In this document: positions 14,914 to 23,897 of the stretch, piece after piece | How the letters are laid out: every line of letters starts with the position of its first letter | Numbering within the stretch: position 1 is the first letter of the stretch | Assembly: GCF_022815605.1 (NCBI RefSeq) | Contig: NZ_JALGRP010000002.1 | Coordinates: 511,646 to 575,645, forward strand | DNA from: Microbacterium sp. VKM Ac-2923 | Lineage (GTDB): Bacteria > Actinomycetota > Actinomycetes > Actinomycetales > Microbacteriaceae | Length of the DNA stretch: 64,000 nucleotides | Direction of reading: 5' to 3' | Position numbers and translations under genes: made by a program | The notes under the pieces: model-generated | The model's input: the letters and a program-made list of their open reading frames with translations, nothing else | Told to the model about the DNA's origin: nothing | The model's database searches: none

Positions 14914-15804
14914 TCACAGACCCTGCGCGAATTCCTTGAACCACGGGCGCAGAGCGGGACCCAGGTCGTCGCGGTCGGCCGCGAGCTGCACGATCGCCTT
15001 GATGTAGTCGACGCGGTCACCCGTGTCGTACCGACGGCCGCGGAACACCACGCCGTACACGCCGCCGCCGTCGCCGCCGCCGGTCGCGAGTTCTTCGAGA
15101 GCATCGGTCAGCTGGATCTCGCCGCCCTTGCCCGGCTCCGTGTGCTCCAGGATGCCGAACACGTCGGGGCCGAGCACGTAGCGACCGATGATCGCCAGGT
15201 TGGAGGGGGCCTCTTCGGCCTTGGGCTTCTCGACGAGCTTGGTCACCTTGACCACGCCGTCTTCTCCGGTGGGCTCGACCGCGGCGACACCGTAGAGGTG
15301 GATGTGCTCGGGGTCGACCTCCATGAGAGCGATGATGGTGGCGCCGCGCTTGTCGTACTCTTCCATCATCTTGGTGAGCAGCGGGTCGCGCTCGTCGATG
15401 AGGTCGTCGCCCAGCAGCACGGCGAACGGGTGGTCGCCGACGTGGCTGCGGGCGCGGAGCACCGCATGGCCGAGTCCGCGCGGCTCGCCCTGACGCACGA
15501 GGTGGATGTCGGCGAGGTCGGACGAGTGCTCGACCTTGCGGAGCTTGTCGTCGTCGCCCTTCTCGCGCAGCTTCGCCTCGAGCTCGGGCATGGAGTCGAA
15601 GTGGTTGGCGATGTTGTTCTTGTTGCGGCCGATGATGATCAGGACATCATCGATGCCGGCAGCCGTGGCCTCTTCGACGACGTACTGGATCGCGGGCTTG
15701 TCGACGACCGGCAGCATCTCTTTGGGCATGGCCTTCGTGGCGGGGAGGAAACGAGTACCGAGACCGGCGGCCGGAATGACGGCCTTGAAGGGCTTATGAG
15801 GCAT
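14914..15804 (-). CDS. galU: UTP--glucose-1-phosphate uridylyltransferase
   Basis: The protein (about 296 aa) makes UDP-glucose from UTP and glucose 1-phosphate, the precursor of cell-wall glycopolymers and trehalose. It carries the nucleotidyltransferase signature AAGLGTRFLPATKAMPKEML near the N-terminus and LGHAVLRARSHVGDHPFAVLLGDD in the middle. Of two ATG codons, the second (15804) is preferred because AAGG lies 7 bases before it. It is transcribed away from the folate gene at 15867, and the 62-base gap must hold both promoters. Confidence 0.93.
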   Translation of the reverse strand: MPHKPFKAVIPAAGLGTRFLPATKAMPKEMLPVVDKPAIQYVVEEATAAGIDDVLIIIGRNKNNIANHFDSMPELEAKLREKGDDDKLRKVEHSSDLADIHLVRQGEPRGLGHAVLRARSHVGDHPFAVLLGDDLIDERDPLLTKMMEEYDKRGATIIALMEVDPEHIHLYGVAAVEPTGEDGVVKVTKLVEKPKAEEAPSNLAIIGRYVLGPDVFGILEHTEPGKGGEIQLTDALEELATGGGDGGGVYGVVFRGRRYDTGDRVDYIKAIVQLAADRDDLGPALRPWFKEFAQGL

Positions 15805-15853
15805 GGGCATACCTTAGCGGGGACCGATGACGCTGCTGTAACACGCGCGTACG

Positions 15854-15859
15854 TAGACT
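15854..15859 (+). promoter_or_regulatory. -10 element TAGACT, leaderless-type promoter
   Basis: TAGACT ends 7 bases before ATG 15867, which would place the transcription start at or next to the start codon. No Shine-Dalgarno sequence is present and no clear -35 box is visible. Confidence 0.5.
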
Positions 15860-15866
15860 GGCGGGT

Positions 15867-16463
15867 ATGCCGGATCGCATCGAGCAGGCCAAGCGCGCAC
15901 TCCGCGCCGACCTGCGCGAACGCCGCCAGACGGTCTCCGCACACGTCCGCGAGACTGCTGAGGCCGGAGTGAAAGCGCAGCTCGACGCTCTCGTCGAACG
16001 ACTCGGCGCCCGAAGCATCTCGTGCTTCCTGTCGACACCGACCGAGCCGGGCACGCACGCCTTCGTCGCCGGCGCGGTCGCCCGTGGCATCCGGGTCCTG
16101 CTACCCATCACGCGCGAAGACGGCCTGCTCGACTGGAGCGTCGCGACGCCCGACGCCGAGATCGCCGAGGGCCTGTTCGGGTTGCCCGAGCCCGTCGGCG
16201 ACGTGCTCGGACCAATCGCCGTCAACGACGTCGACCTGCTCGTCATCCCCGCCGCCGCCGTCGACCAGCGCGGGATGCGACTGGGCTGGGGCCGCGGCTA
16301 CTTCGACAAGACCCTCGGCTCGATGGAGAAGTGCCCGCCGGTGTACGCCGTGATCTTCGACTCCGAGCTCGTCGACGACGTGCCGCGCGACGTGCACGAC
16401 CAGCCGGTCACCGGCGTGGTCACCCCCACGCGCACGGTGTCCATCGTGGACCCCGCCGCCTGA
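15867..16463 (+). CDS. 5-formyltetrahydrofolate cyclo-ligase
   Basis: This 198-residue enzyme converts 5-formyl-THF to 5,10-methenyl-THF with ATP. The family hallmarks are the N-terminal KRALRADLRERRQTV, the phosphate-binding loop LGWGRGYFDKTL (about residues 134-145) and the closing VVTPTRTVS. Length is normal for the bacterial enzyme. There is no ribosome site before the ATG, and a -10 box sits 7 bases upstream, so the message is probably leaderless. The FmdB and mscL genes follow on the same strand. Confidence 0.93.
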   Translation: MPDRIEQAKRALRADLRERRQTVSAHVRETAEAGVKAQLDALVERLGARSISCFLSTPTEPGTHAFVAGAVARGIRVLLPITREDGLLDWSVATPDAEIAEGLFGLPEPVGDVLGPIAVNDVDLLVIPAAAVDQRGMRLGWGRGYFDKTLGSMEKCPPVYAVIFDSELVDDVPRDVHDQPVTGVVTPTRTVSIVDPAA

Positions 16464-16480
16464 ACACCCGAAGGAACGCC

Positions 16481-16762
16481 ATGCCCACCTACTCTTATGC
16501 CTGCAAACAGTGCGGTCACCGCTTCGACACCGTGCAGTCCTTCACGGACGCCGCCCTCACCGAGTGCCCCGAGTGCGGCGGCGAGGTGCGCAAGCAGTAC
16601 GGGTCGATCGGCGTGACGTTCAACGGCTCCGGCTTCTACCGCACCGACTCGCGCGGATCGTCCTCGACCGGCTCGTCGGGCGCAAGCAGTGGCGACTCGT
16701 CGTCATCCACGACATCATCGAAGTCGGAAACGAAGGCGTCCGCCCCGTCCTCGGCCTCCTGA
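16481..16762 (+). CDS. FmdB-family zinc-ribbon protein
   Basis: The 93-residue protein starts with a zinc ribbon, [20 protein letters not shown] then CPECGG, with four cysteines in two CxxC knuckles, as in FmdB-type putative regulatory proteins. The second half is a Ser/Thr/Gly-rich disordered tail. The function of the family is unsettled. ATG 16481 has GAAGGAA about 6 bases upstream, 17 bases after the cyclo-ligase stop, and mscL follows after 34 bases. Confidence 0.9.
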   Translation: MPTYSYACKQCGHRFDTVQSFTDAALTECPECGGEVRKQYGSIGVTFNGSGFYRTDSRGSSSTGSSGASSGDSSSSTTSSKSETKASAPSSAS

Positions 16763-16796
16763 GCCCCGGTCGGTGCGGCAGAAGGGGAGCCAGCGC

Positions 16797-17216
16797 ATGA
16801 TCAAAGGATTCAAAGAGTTCATCCTCCGCGGAAACGTCATCGACCTCGCGGTCGCCGTCGTCATCGGGGCGGCGTTCACGGCGGTGGTCAACGCGATCGT
16901 CACGGCGCTCATCAACCCGTTGATCGAGATCTTCTACGTGCCGAACGAGAACGGTGAGTTCGGACCGAGCTTCACCGGCATCTACGGCCAAGAGGTGGTG
17001 TTCCCGCTCGGCGGTCTGCTCACCGCCGTCATCAGCTTCCTCGCCGTTGCGGTGGTGGTCTACTTCGTGTTCGTCTACCCGATGAACCACTGGAAGGCCC
17101 GGGCCGCTGCACGCGCCGGCGTGGCCGCCGCGGCATCCGACGAGCCCAAACTGCCGACCGAGCAAGAACTGCTCGTGCAGATCCGCGATCTGCTGGAGCG
17201 CCAGAACAAGCTCTGA
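16797..17216 (+). CDS. mscL: Large-conductance mechanosensitive channel MscL
   Basis: The 139-residue membrane protein opens a wide pore when membrane tension rises in hypo-osmotic shock. It has the conserved amphipathic start [20 protein letters not shown], first helix [17 protein letters not shown], a periplasmic loop with the variable stretch [16 protein letters not shown], second helix [19 protein letters not shown], and the C-terminal cytoplasmic helix [15 protein letters not shown] that forms the pentamer bundle. ATG 16797 with GGGGAGCC upstream is the natural start. Confidence 0.96.
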   Translation: MIKGFKEFILRGNVIDLAVAVVIGAAFTAVVNAIVTALINPLIEIFYVPNENGEFGPSFTGIYGQEVVFPLGGLLTAVISFLAVAVVVYFVFVYPMNHWKARAAARAGVAAAASDEPKLPTEQELLVQIRDLLERQNKL

Positions 17217-17275
17217 TGTCCGGCGGCGCCCGTGGCCGGAGTCTCTCCGGCCCGGGCGCCGTCCGTCGTGGTCGG

Positions 17276-17671
17276 TCAGTAATGGGGCGGGACGTCGCCG
17301 AGCATGCGATCGTCGTTGGGGCCGGACGCCGCGGGCTTCGACCCTCGGCCCCGTTCGCGGTCATCGGCGGGGGCCGGCTCGGCCGTCGTGCCCGGCGCCG
17401 GGAGCAACCGGGCGCGCCGAGAACCGCTCACGCGGACGACCGGCTGACGGGGAGGTGAGCTCGCAGCCACCTCGGACGCGGCGGAGGTGCCAGACGCGCC
17501 GACGAGCTCAGCCTCCTCCACGGCAGCGAGAGAGCCGGAGGCTTCGACGAGCTCAGCCACCTCGGAGGCGGCGGAGGCCACCTCGGACGCGGCGGAGGTC
17601 CCTGAGCCTGTCGAAGGGACCGGGACGACACGTTCGACATCGCCCCCGGTGGCATCCGGAGCATCGGTCAT
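17276..17671 (-). CDS. Low-complexity Ala/Ser/Glu protein built on repeated DNA
   Basis: The frame encodes 131 residues, starting 7 bases after the helicase-like gene on the same strand. Residues 20-70 repeat the unit SAASEVA(E) with variations, and the rest is Pro/Arg-rich. The repeats derive from copies of cctcggacgcggcggaggt and of a palindromic element (17597-17621). No fold is evident. It may be a real but disordered accessory protein, or a reading frame opened by repeat expansion behind the helicase gene. Confidence 0.45.
   Translation of the reverse strand: MTDAPDATGGDVERVVPVPSTGSGTSAASEVASAASEVAELVEASGSLAAVEEAELVGASGTSAASEVAASSPPRQPVVRVSGSRRARLLPAPGTTAEPAPADDRERGRGSKPAASGPNDDRMLGDVPPHY
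17597..17621. repeat. REP-like palindrome
   Basis: This 25-bp element has perfect outer arms GGTCCCT and AGGGACC around the core GAGCCTGTCGA. Related half-sites (gacgagctcagcc, cttcgacgagctcag) stand nearby at about 17500-17570. From memory, this CCTTCGACA-GCTCAGGG type of repeat is scattered in many actinobacterial genomes. Confidence 0.6.
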
Positions 17672-17678
17672 CGCGCGC

Positions 17679-20600
17679 TCAGCCGGGGAGGTCGAGGGGT
17701 TCGGTCGTGGACTCGGGAGCCCCGGCCTCGGGCGTGACGCCGAGCAGCTCGGCGATCCGTGCGGCCACACCCGCGGGGTCGCTGTACAGATCGAACGCGT
17801 GCACCCGGACGTAGTGCCAGCCCAAGCGACGCAGGATCTGCGGGCGCAGTCGCAGCGTCTCGCGCAGCGACTCGCCGATGGTCTCGGGGTCGCTCTCGGC
17901 CACGACGGCCTTGCCCTTGTACCGCGCCACGAGCGGCAGCAGACCGCGGTAGTCGACGTCGACTTCGACACCGAGACGGCGCAGCTCCCGCGCGAGGGCG
18001 CGGGTGAGCGGGTCGGCCAGGTCTTCCAGCCGGCTCTCGCGACCGCGTGAGGCGACGTTGCCGAGGATCCCCATGAGGGTGGCGGCGCCGTGCTCGAGGC
18101 GTCCGTCGTCGAATGCGGACGGACGGATCGACGACACGATCACCATCGAGCGGCGGGCACGGGTCATCCCGACCGTGAGCAGACGCTCGCCGTCGGGGGT
18201 GGACAGGTCGCCGAAGTCGCTGAGCACGCGGCCGTGACGCGTGAGCCCGAATCCGAGCGAGAACACGACGCGGTCGCGGCTCTCGGCCACCGACTCCTCG
18301 AGGGTCAGCACGGCGAAGGGCTCCGCGGCATCCCGCGAGACGAAATCGGCCACGTCGGATCGCCCGGCCAGGGCGGCGACCACGGCCGCGCGCACCCGCT
18401 CGGCGTGCCGGCGACTGGCGGTGACGACCATCAACGACTCGGAGGCGCGGTTGACCGCGTGCTCGACGACGAGCGTCACCACGCGCGCGACCTCGGCGTC
18501 GGGGCTCTCGACCGCGCCGCTGACGGGGTCGGGGGCGCCGACTCCCCCCTCGACGTAGTCGACGCTCAGGCTGCCACGGCCGAGGTAGGACCCCGCCCAC
18601 GGCAGCGACACGATCTCGCCGCCGTAGAAGGCGTCGTTGACGAGCTGGGCGAGGTCCTCGCCGCCGGCGCGGTAGCTGCGCGTGAGCGTCTCGACCGGCA
18701 GCAGCTCCGCGATCCGCTCGAACACGGAGGTCTCGTCGAACGGGACCTCGTCATCGTCGTCGGGCGATGTCGTGATCGCGGCGCTCACGCGGAACGGCGT
18801 CGGCTTCTGCACGACGGGATCGCCGAACAACACCACCTGGCGGGCGCGTCGCAGCGTCGGTGCCGCCTCGGCGAGGCAGAGCGCCGCCGCATCCGCGATC
18901 ACGACCACGTCGAACGCGAGGTCGGATGGCACGTCGGGCACCTCGTAGGGCGAGGCGAGCCACACCGGCGCGAGCGTGCGCAGCAGCGCGGGCGCGGCAT
19001 CCGAGATCTCTTGCGCCGTGTGCAGACCGTCTTTCAGCGCACGCTTGAGAGCGGCGGCCTCATCGGGGTGGTCGACGATGCCGATGCGCCACTGCGTCGC
19101 CATCTGGGCGGCCAGGAGAGGCCCCGCGGCCGCCGCGTGGGCTTCGTCGACCAGCCGGAAATCACGCTCGAGACGGTCGACGACGCTCGTGTTCGCGCCC
19201 AGCAGCGCGCGATCCGTGCGAAGAAGGTGCTCGAGCGCTGACTGCCACCACGCGAACTCCAGCTCGGGGCCCACCCGCTCCTCGGGCACGTGACGCACCG
19301 AGAGCTCGACGAGCAGCTGCTCGAGACCGAGGCGGGCCAACTCGGAGCGCAGCTGCGCGCGCTCGACGAGGTTGTCGAAGAATGCGGACTCGGCCGCGAG
19401 CCCCGCGAGCGTCCGCACGAGCCGTTGCACCGGCAGGGTCGCCAGTCGCTCGGAACCCTGGCGGCCGAGGATCTGATCGAGCTCGCCGAGCAGGGCATCG
19501 GTGCGCTGCCACGCGACGTGGACGTCGGCCAACCCGAGCGGCACCTCGGGGGCGACGCCGGCCTCGACCACGCGCTGCCACTCGGTGCGCTGCTGCTGGA
19601 TGCGCACGAGCGCCTCGTACATGTCCGGCACGTGCACACCGGGTCGCACGTATTCTTTCGACAGGCGCTTGAGGCGGCGACGGTTCGGCCCGCTCATCGG
19701 CGAGGCGTCGCGGCGCGGCGAGTGGGCGTCGATCAGCTCGCCGAGCGGGCGCTCGAAGACGCTGGGGCTGAAGCGGTCGAGCGACTCGCGGATGCCCTGC
19801 AGCAGCTTCAGGTAGGCGCCCAGCTCCGACACCGTCTGGAACGGTCGCATCCGCGTCTTCGCGATGAGTTCGTACCCGCGCTCGAGCAGTCGCGGCACCT
19901 CGTGGGTGTGGAGCTTGCCCGCCAGGTCGTGCGCGGCGCGCGCGTCTTCGGTGCGCGTGAAGCTGACGCCGTACCAGGGCGAGTCGTCGGGTCCGAAGCG
20001 GAACTCGCCCAGACGAGCGGCCATCGCAAGGGCGCGCGCGGCGGCATCCCGTCGACCCGCGAGCTTCTCGAGGGTTGCGAGATCGAACCGAGCCTCGGTC
20101 GAGGGGGCGGGAGAAGTGGATGCCAGGGAGGTGAGCGCGCGCAGGACGTCGAGCGCGGATACCCCGAGCGACAGGTGCGGCTCGGTGACCGCGGAGCGGT
20201 AGTCGCGCAGCACCGTGCGCAGTCGCACCAGCGCGTCGTCGATCTCGGCGATCTTGGGCTGCTCGGCCTTCTCGTTCCGGCTGATCGCACGGATGAGGTC
20301 CCGCCGCACGTGGCCCGGCGAGACGGCGAGACCGGTGAGACCGACCCCGGCGAGACGATGGCGGATGCCGTCGAGCGTCGACCGGCGTGCGCTCACGACC
20401 AGCACGCGCTTGTTGTCGCGGACGAGCTGGCCGATCGCGTTGATGACGGTCTGGGTGCCGCCGGTGCCCGGGAGGGTGTGCACCGCGAGCGAGTGACCGG
20501 CACCGATGCGGGCGAGAACGCGCTCCTGTTCGGCATCGGCGTCGAGAAGGAGGGTGTCGGCCGCGGGGGTGCGTTCGTCGGGGCTGACGACCACCGGATC

Positions 20601-21383
20601 GTCGCGGCGCACCGTGACCCGCGCACGATCGTCGTGGTGGCCGGCGAGAGCGTTGAGCAGAGGATCGTCGAGGTAGTGGGTGTCGCGGGCCATTCCGGAG
20701 GCGACGTCGGCGAACGACGAGATCACCAGACGGGGGTGCACGACGAAGGTCGGCACGTGCGTCGTCAAACGACGGATGTGGTCGATGACGGGCTGGGGCT
20801 TGAAGACGCCCTGGTCGTAGGCGAGCCCGGCGAGGGCGGCGCTGTCGATCTGTATGCCCAGGTGCGTGCGGAAAGCCCGTGCGAGCTCGGAGTTCATCAC
20901 GAACGTTCCGTGCAGCTTCACCTCGAAATCGCCGTGGTGACGGCGGATGGCGAGCGGGCGCAGCAGCACCGGCGCCGACCACTCCACTCCCCCGATCTTC
21001 CAGGCGGAAAGACCCACGGCCAGGTGCACCGGCTCGAGACCTCGAGCGGTGCGCAGCTCGACGTTCTTGGCGGTGATGCGCTCGGCAGCCAGCCGTGCGG
21101 TGCGAAGCGCCACCTCGTCGCGGAACAGGTTGGACAGCATGGTCGCTCGGCCCGTGATGAACTGCGGGAGCGAACCGGGATGCGCCTTGGTGATGTCGAT
21201 GCCCGCGTCGCGTGCATCGTCGAACCGGAGGAGCGTCGATCGGCCCCCCAGAGCGGCGGCCTCGGCGCGGATGCGGTCGCGCTCGGGGTCGGCGACGTGG
21301 CGGACCACGATGCCGGGCTCCGACAATCGCAGCTCGCCCGGATCGACGGACGACGCCGTCTCGTCTCCGTCGGTGCCGTTCAC
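17679..21383 (-). CDS. SF1 helicase-like protein with degenerate ATPase motifs and a C-terminal nuclease-like domain
   Basis: The 1234-residue protein has an N-terminal DUF4011-like region, then the helicase order: motif I HTLPGTGGTQTVINA, motif II VVVIADAAALCLAEAAP, motif III VVLFGDPVVQKPTPF, motif IV LTRSYRAGGEDLAQL, motif VI LLTVGMTRARRSMVIVS. In motif I the invariant lysine of GTGK[ST] is glycine, and in motif II the DEA glutamate is alanine, so normal ATP hydrolysis is doubtful. The last 110 residues (LARELRRLGVEVDVDY to RRLGWHYVRVHAFDLY) resemble the Vsr-like REase_MTES_1575 domain. GTG 21383 has GAGG 9 bases upstream; the longer open frame from 21530 lacks one. Confidence 0.8.
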   Translation of the reverse strand: MNGTDGDETASSVDPGELRLSEPGIVVRHVADPERDRIRAEAAALGGRSTLLRFDDARDAGIDITKAHPGSLPQFITGRATMLSNLFRDEVALRTARLAAERITAKNVELRTARGLEPVHLAVGLSAWKIGGVEWSAPVLLRPLAIRRHHGDFEVKLHGTFVMNSELARAFRTHLGIQIDSAALAGLAYDQGVFKPQPVIDHIRRLTTHVPTFVVHPRLVISSFADVASGMARDTHYLDDPLLNALAGHHDDRARVTVRRDDPVVVSPDERTPAADTLLLDADAEQERVLARIGAGHSLAVHTLPGTGGTQTVINAIGQLVRDNKRVLVVSARRSTLDGIRHRLAGVGLTGLAVSPGHVRRDLIRAISRNEKAEQPKIAEIDDALVRLRTVLRDYRSAVTEPHLSLGVSALDVLRALTSLASTSPAPSTEARFDLATLEKLAGRRDAAARALAMAARLGEFRFGPDDSPWYGVSFTRTEDARAAHDLAGKLHTHEVPRLLERGYELIAKTRMRPFQTVSELGAYLKLLQGIRESLDRFSPSVFERPLGELIDAHSPRRDASPMSGPNRRRLKRLSKEYVRPGVHVPDMYEALVRIQQQRTEWQRVVEAGVAPEVPLGLADVHVAWQRTDALLGELDQILGRQGSERLATLPVQRLVRTLAGLAAESAFFDNLVERAQLRSELARLGLEQLLVELSVRHVPEERVGPELEFAWWQSALEHLLRTDRALLGANTSVVDRLERDFRLVDEAHAAAAGPLLAAQMATQWRIGIVDHPDEAAALKRALKDGLHTAQEISDAAPALLRTLAPVWLASPYEVPDVPSDLAFDVVVIADAAALCLAEAAPTLRRARQVVLFGDPVVQKPTPFRVSAAITTSPDDDDEVPFDETSVFERIAELLPVETLTRSYRAGGEDLAQLVNDAFYGGEIVSLPWAGSYLGRGSLSVDYVEGGVGAPDPVSGAVESPDAEVARVVTLVVEHAVNRASESLMVVTASRRHAERVRAAVVAALAGRSDVADFVSRDAAEPFAVLTLEESVAESRDRVVFSLGFGLTRHGRVLSDFGDLSTPDGERLLTVGMTRARRSMVIVSSIRPSAFDDGRLEHGAATLMGILGNVASRGRESRLEDLADPLTRALARELRRLGVEVDVDYRGLLPLVARYKGKAVVAESDPETIGESLRETLRLRPQILRRLGWHYVRVHAFDLYSDPAGVAARIAELLGVTPEAGAPESTTEPLDLPG

Positions 21384-21583
21384 GACACCGTCCTCAGCTC
21401 GCCACACACCTGCCAGACTAAGCCGGGCGCCTGTGGATCGCTTGCAGCCGGGGCGAGTTTCGCGGTAATCAGCGACACGCCGCGCCACCGGCGCTTCCTC
21501 CACAGCGCACCGGTGCGCGGCATCGTCCACCGATCGCCCGTACGGCCCGAGCGTCAGAGTCCGCGTCTCGTGAAGATGGGCCC

Positions 21584-22117
21584 ATGAACAGAGTCACCAG
21601 CACCGAGTACGTCAGCCCCGTCGGGCCGGTCCTTCTCACCTTCATCGACGACGCGCTCGTGCGCCTGCACGTCGCCTCCGACGGCGTCGACCTCGCCCGC
21701 GCCGAAATCGCGCACCGCCTGGGCGTGGTCCCCGACCCCGACCCCTCCCCCGGCGACGACCTCGCCCGACAGCTCGACGAGTACTTCGACGGTGCGCGTC
21801 GGTCATTCGAGGTGTCGCTCGACTGGCGTCTGGTGCGCGGGTTCACTCGCAACGCGCTCGAGGCGTCGCAACAGATCCCGTATGGGGAGGTGGCCTCGTA
21901 CGGCGAGGTCGCCGCGATGGCCGGGGCACCTCGCGCGGCACGGGCCGTGGGCACCGCGTGCGCGTCGAGTCCGTTCTCGATCGTCGTGCCGGTGCATCGG
22001 GTGGTCCGCGCCGACGGGTCGATCGGCGAGTACGGCGGTCATCCCGAGGTGAAGGAGTTCTTGCTCTCGCTCGAAGACGAGGCGGCGCGGGGGGACGGTC
22101 TGCGCGCGCGGGCGTGA
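21584..22117 (+). CDS. Ogt/MGMT-like protein with valine in place of the catalytic cysteine
   Basis: The 177 residues show both domains of O6-alkylguanine-DNA alkyltransferase: an N-terminal alpha/beta domain (1-80) and the DNA-binding domain with FTRNALEASQQIPYGEVASYGEVAA, APRAARAVGTA (helix with the arginine finger) and YGGHPEVKEFLLSLE. The active-site motif PCHRV reads PVHRV (136-140): Cys is replaced by Val137. It therefore cannot accept an alkyl group in the known way, and may act like alkyltransferase-like (ATL) proteins, which bind damage and hand it to excision repair. ATL proteins usually have Trp there, so Val is unusual. Confidence 0.88.
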   Translation: MNRVTSTEYVSPVGPVLLTFIDDALVRLHVASDGVDLARAEIAHRLGVVPDPDPSPGDDLARQLDEYFDGARRSFEVSLDWRLVRGFTRNALEASQQIPYGEVASYGEVAAMAGAPRAARAVGTACASSPFSIVVPVHRVVRADGSIGEYGGHPEVKEFLLSLEDEAARGDGLRARA

Positions 22118-22221
22118 TCGCCGGGTGCGGGCGCTCCGGCTTCCTGTCCATCTCGCTGGGAGAAGATGCGCGACCTCGGCACGGATGCCGCCGCCCCGCG
22201 CCGGGGAGGCGGGGCGACACG

Positions 22222-22262
22222 ACGACGCCCGGTCGTCGCGCGCTGCGAGGACCGGGCGTCGT
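22222..22262. terminator. Strong stem-loop between the Ogt-like gene and actP
   Basis: ACGACGCCCGGTC (22222-22234) and GACCGGGCGTCGT (22250-22262) are perfect 13-bp arms with a 15-base loop. It lies between convergent genes and could end transcription in both directions. Confidence 0.75.
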
Positions 22263-22280
22263 GCGTGCGACCGGGTCGGT

Positions 22281-23897
22281 CTAGTGGTTCGACGCCTTCT
22301 CGGCGCCGAAGCCGGTGAGCGAGCGTACGTCCATCTCCGCGGCCTTGCGTCGGTCCTCAGCGGTGCGGGAGGTGACCGATCCCAGCCAGCCGAGGAAGAA
22401 CCCGAGGGGGATCGACACGATCCCGGGGTTGTTCAACGGCCAGATGGCCACTCCCGTGTCGGCGAACACGCTCGTCGGCGTCCCCCAGAACACGGGCGAC
22501 AGGAAGATCAGCACGAGGGCCGAGCCGAGGCCGCCGTACATGCTCCACACCGCACCACGCGTGGTGAACTTGCGCCAGAAGAGCGAGAACAGGATGGTCG
22601 GCAGGTTCGCCGACGCGGCAACCGCGAAGGCGAGCGCGACGAGGAACGCCACGTTCTGCCCCTGCACGCCTATGCCGCCGAGGATCGCGAGCACGCCGAT
22701 GACGATCACCGTGCGGCGGGCGACCTTGACCTCGCCGTCGGGCGGGACGTCACCCTTCTTCACCACGTTGGCGTAGATGTCGTGCGCGAACGACGCCGCG
22801 GCCGTGATGGTGAGACCGGCCACCACCGCCAGGATGGTCGCGAACGCCACGGCCGAGATGAAGCCGAGCAGGAGAGGACCGCCCAGGGCGAAGGCGAGCA
22901 GCGGAGCGGCGGCGTTGACCCCACCGGGGGCGGCGAGGATCGCCTCCGACCCGACAAGCGCTCCGGCACCGTACCCGAGCACCAGCGTGAGGATGTAGAA
23001 CAGCCCGATCAGCCAGATCGCCCAGACCACCGAGCGACGCGCCTCTTTGGCGGTCGGCACCGTGTAGAAGCGCATCAGCACGTGCGGGAGCCCCGCGGTG
23101 CCCAGCACCAGCGCCAGGGCGAGCGAGATGAAGTCCCAAGGGTTCTTGCCGTACTGCAGTCCCGGCGCGAGGATGGCCTCCCCCTTCGGCGACGCCGCCA
23201 CCGCGCTTTCGAGCAGCGTGTTGAGGCTGAAGCCGTTGATCGCGAGCACCCACACCGTCATGACGACCGCGCCGCCGATCAGCAGGAACGCCTTGACGAT
23301 CTGCACCCACGTGGTGCCCTTCATGCCGCCGATCAGCACGTAGACGATCATCAGGATGCCGACGACCGCGACGACGAGCGACTGCCCGACGCGCTCGGTG
23401 ATGCCCAGCAGCAGCGACACGAGCCCGCCGGCACCGGCCATCTGCGCGAGGAGGTAGAAGAAGCACACCGCGAGGGTCGTGATCGCGGCCGCCATGCGCA
23501 CCGGTCGCTCCTTGAGGCGGAACGACAGCACGTCGGCCATCGTGAACTTCCCGGTGTTGCGCATGAGCTCGGCCACGAGCAGCAACGCCACCAGCCACGC
23601 CACCAGGAACCCGATGGAGTACAGGAAGCCGTCGTAGCCGTTGATCGCGATGGCTCCGACGATGCCGAGGAACGACGCGGCCGAGAGGTAATCGCCGGCG
23701 ATCGCGAAGCCGTTCTGGGGGCCGGTGAACGAGCGCCCCGCGGCGTAGTAGTCGGCGGCGGTCTTGCTGTTGCGGCTGGCTCGAATGACGATGAACAGCG
23801 TCACGGCGACGAACGCACCGAAGATCGAGATGTTCAGCACCGGGTTGTTTTCGACCGTCTGCACGGCCGCGTCGAGCTGGGCGAGGACGACGTTCAC
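22281..23897 (-). CDS. actP: Cation/acetate symporter
   Basis: This 538-residue transporter of the sodium:solute symporter family has about 13 membrane helices. Recognisable parts are YYAAGRSFTGPQNGFAIAGDYLSAASFLG near the N-terminus, the GLPHVLMRFYTVPTAKEARRS segment in the middle and VAFLVALAFAVAASANLPTILFSLFW near the end, all typical of ActP/MctC carriers for acetate and short monocarboxylates. Its start overlaps the stop of the DUF485 gene by 4 bases, the conserved pairing for this carrier. The divergent ramA-like gene upstream is the likely regulator. Confidence 0.94.
   Translation of the reverse strand: MNVVLAQLDAAVQTVENNPVLNISIFGAFVAVTLFIVIRASRNSKTAADYYAAGRSFTGPQNGFAIAGDYLSAASFLGIVGAIAINGYDGFLYSIGFLVAWLVALLLVAELMRNTGKFTMADVLSFRLKERPVRMAAAITTLAVCFFYLLAQMAGAGGLVSLLLGITERVGQSLVVAVVGILMIVYVLIGGMKGTTWVQIVKAFLLIGGAVVMTVWVLAINGFSLNTLLESAVAASPKGEAILAPGLQYGKNPWDFISLALALVLGTAGLPHVLMRFYTVPTAKEARRSVVWAIWLIGLFYILTLVLGYGAGALVGSEAILAAPGGVNAAAPLLAFALGGPLLLGFISAVAFATILAVVAGLTITAAASFAHDIYANVVKKGDVPPDGEVKVARRTVIVIGVLAILGGIGVQGQNVAFLVALAFAVAASANLPTILFSLFWRKFTTRGAVWSMYGGLGSALVLIFLSPVFWGTPTSVFADTGVAIWPLNNPGIVSIPLGFFLGWLGSVTSRTAEDRRKAAEMDVRSLTGFGAEKASNH

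Noticed and set aside
13693..15972. 759-aa plus-strand frame opposite galU, GNAT and the membrane protein gene
   Set aside because: It spans three recognised minus-strand genes and a promoter region and has shadow-type composition.
17487..19241. Long plus-strand open frames opposite the helicase-like gene
   Set aside because: They are antisense shadows of high-GC coding DNA, rich in Arg/Ala/Gly, with no ribosome sites or recognisable domains.
22281..22320. Alternative annotation of actP as a proline or pantothenate symporter
   Set aside because: The DUF485 partner gene and divergent RamA-type regulator both point to the acetate/monocarboxylate branch.
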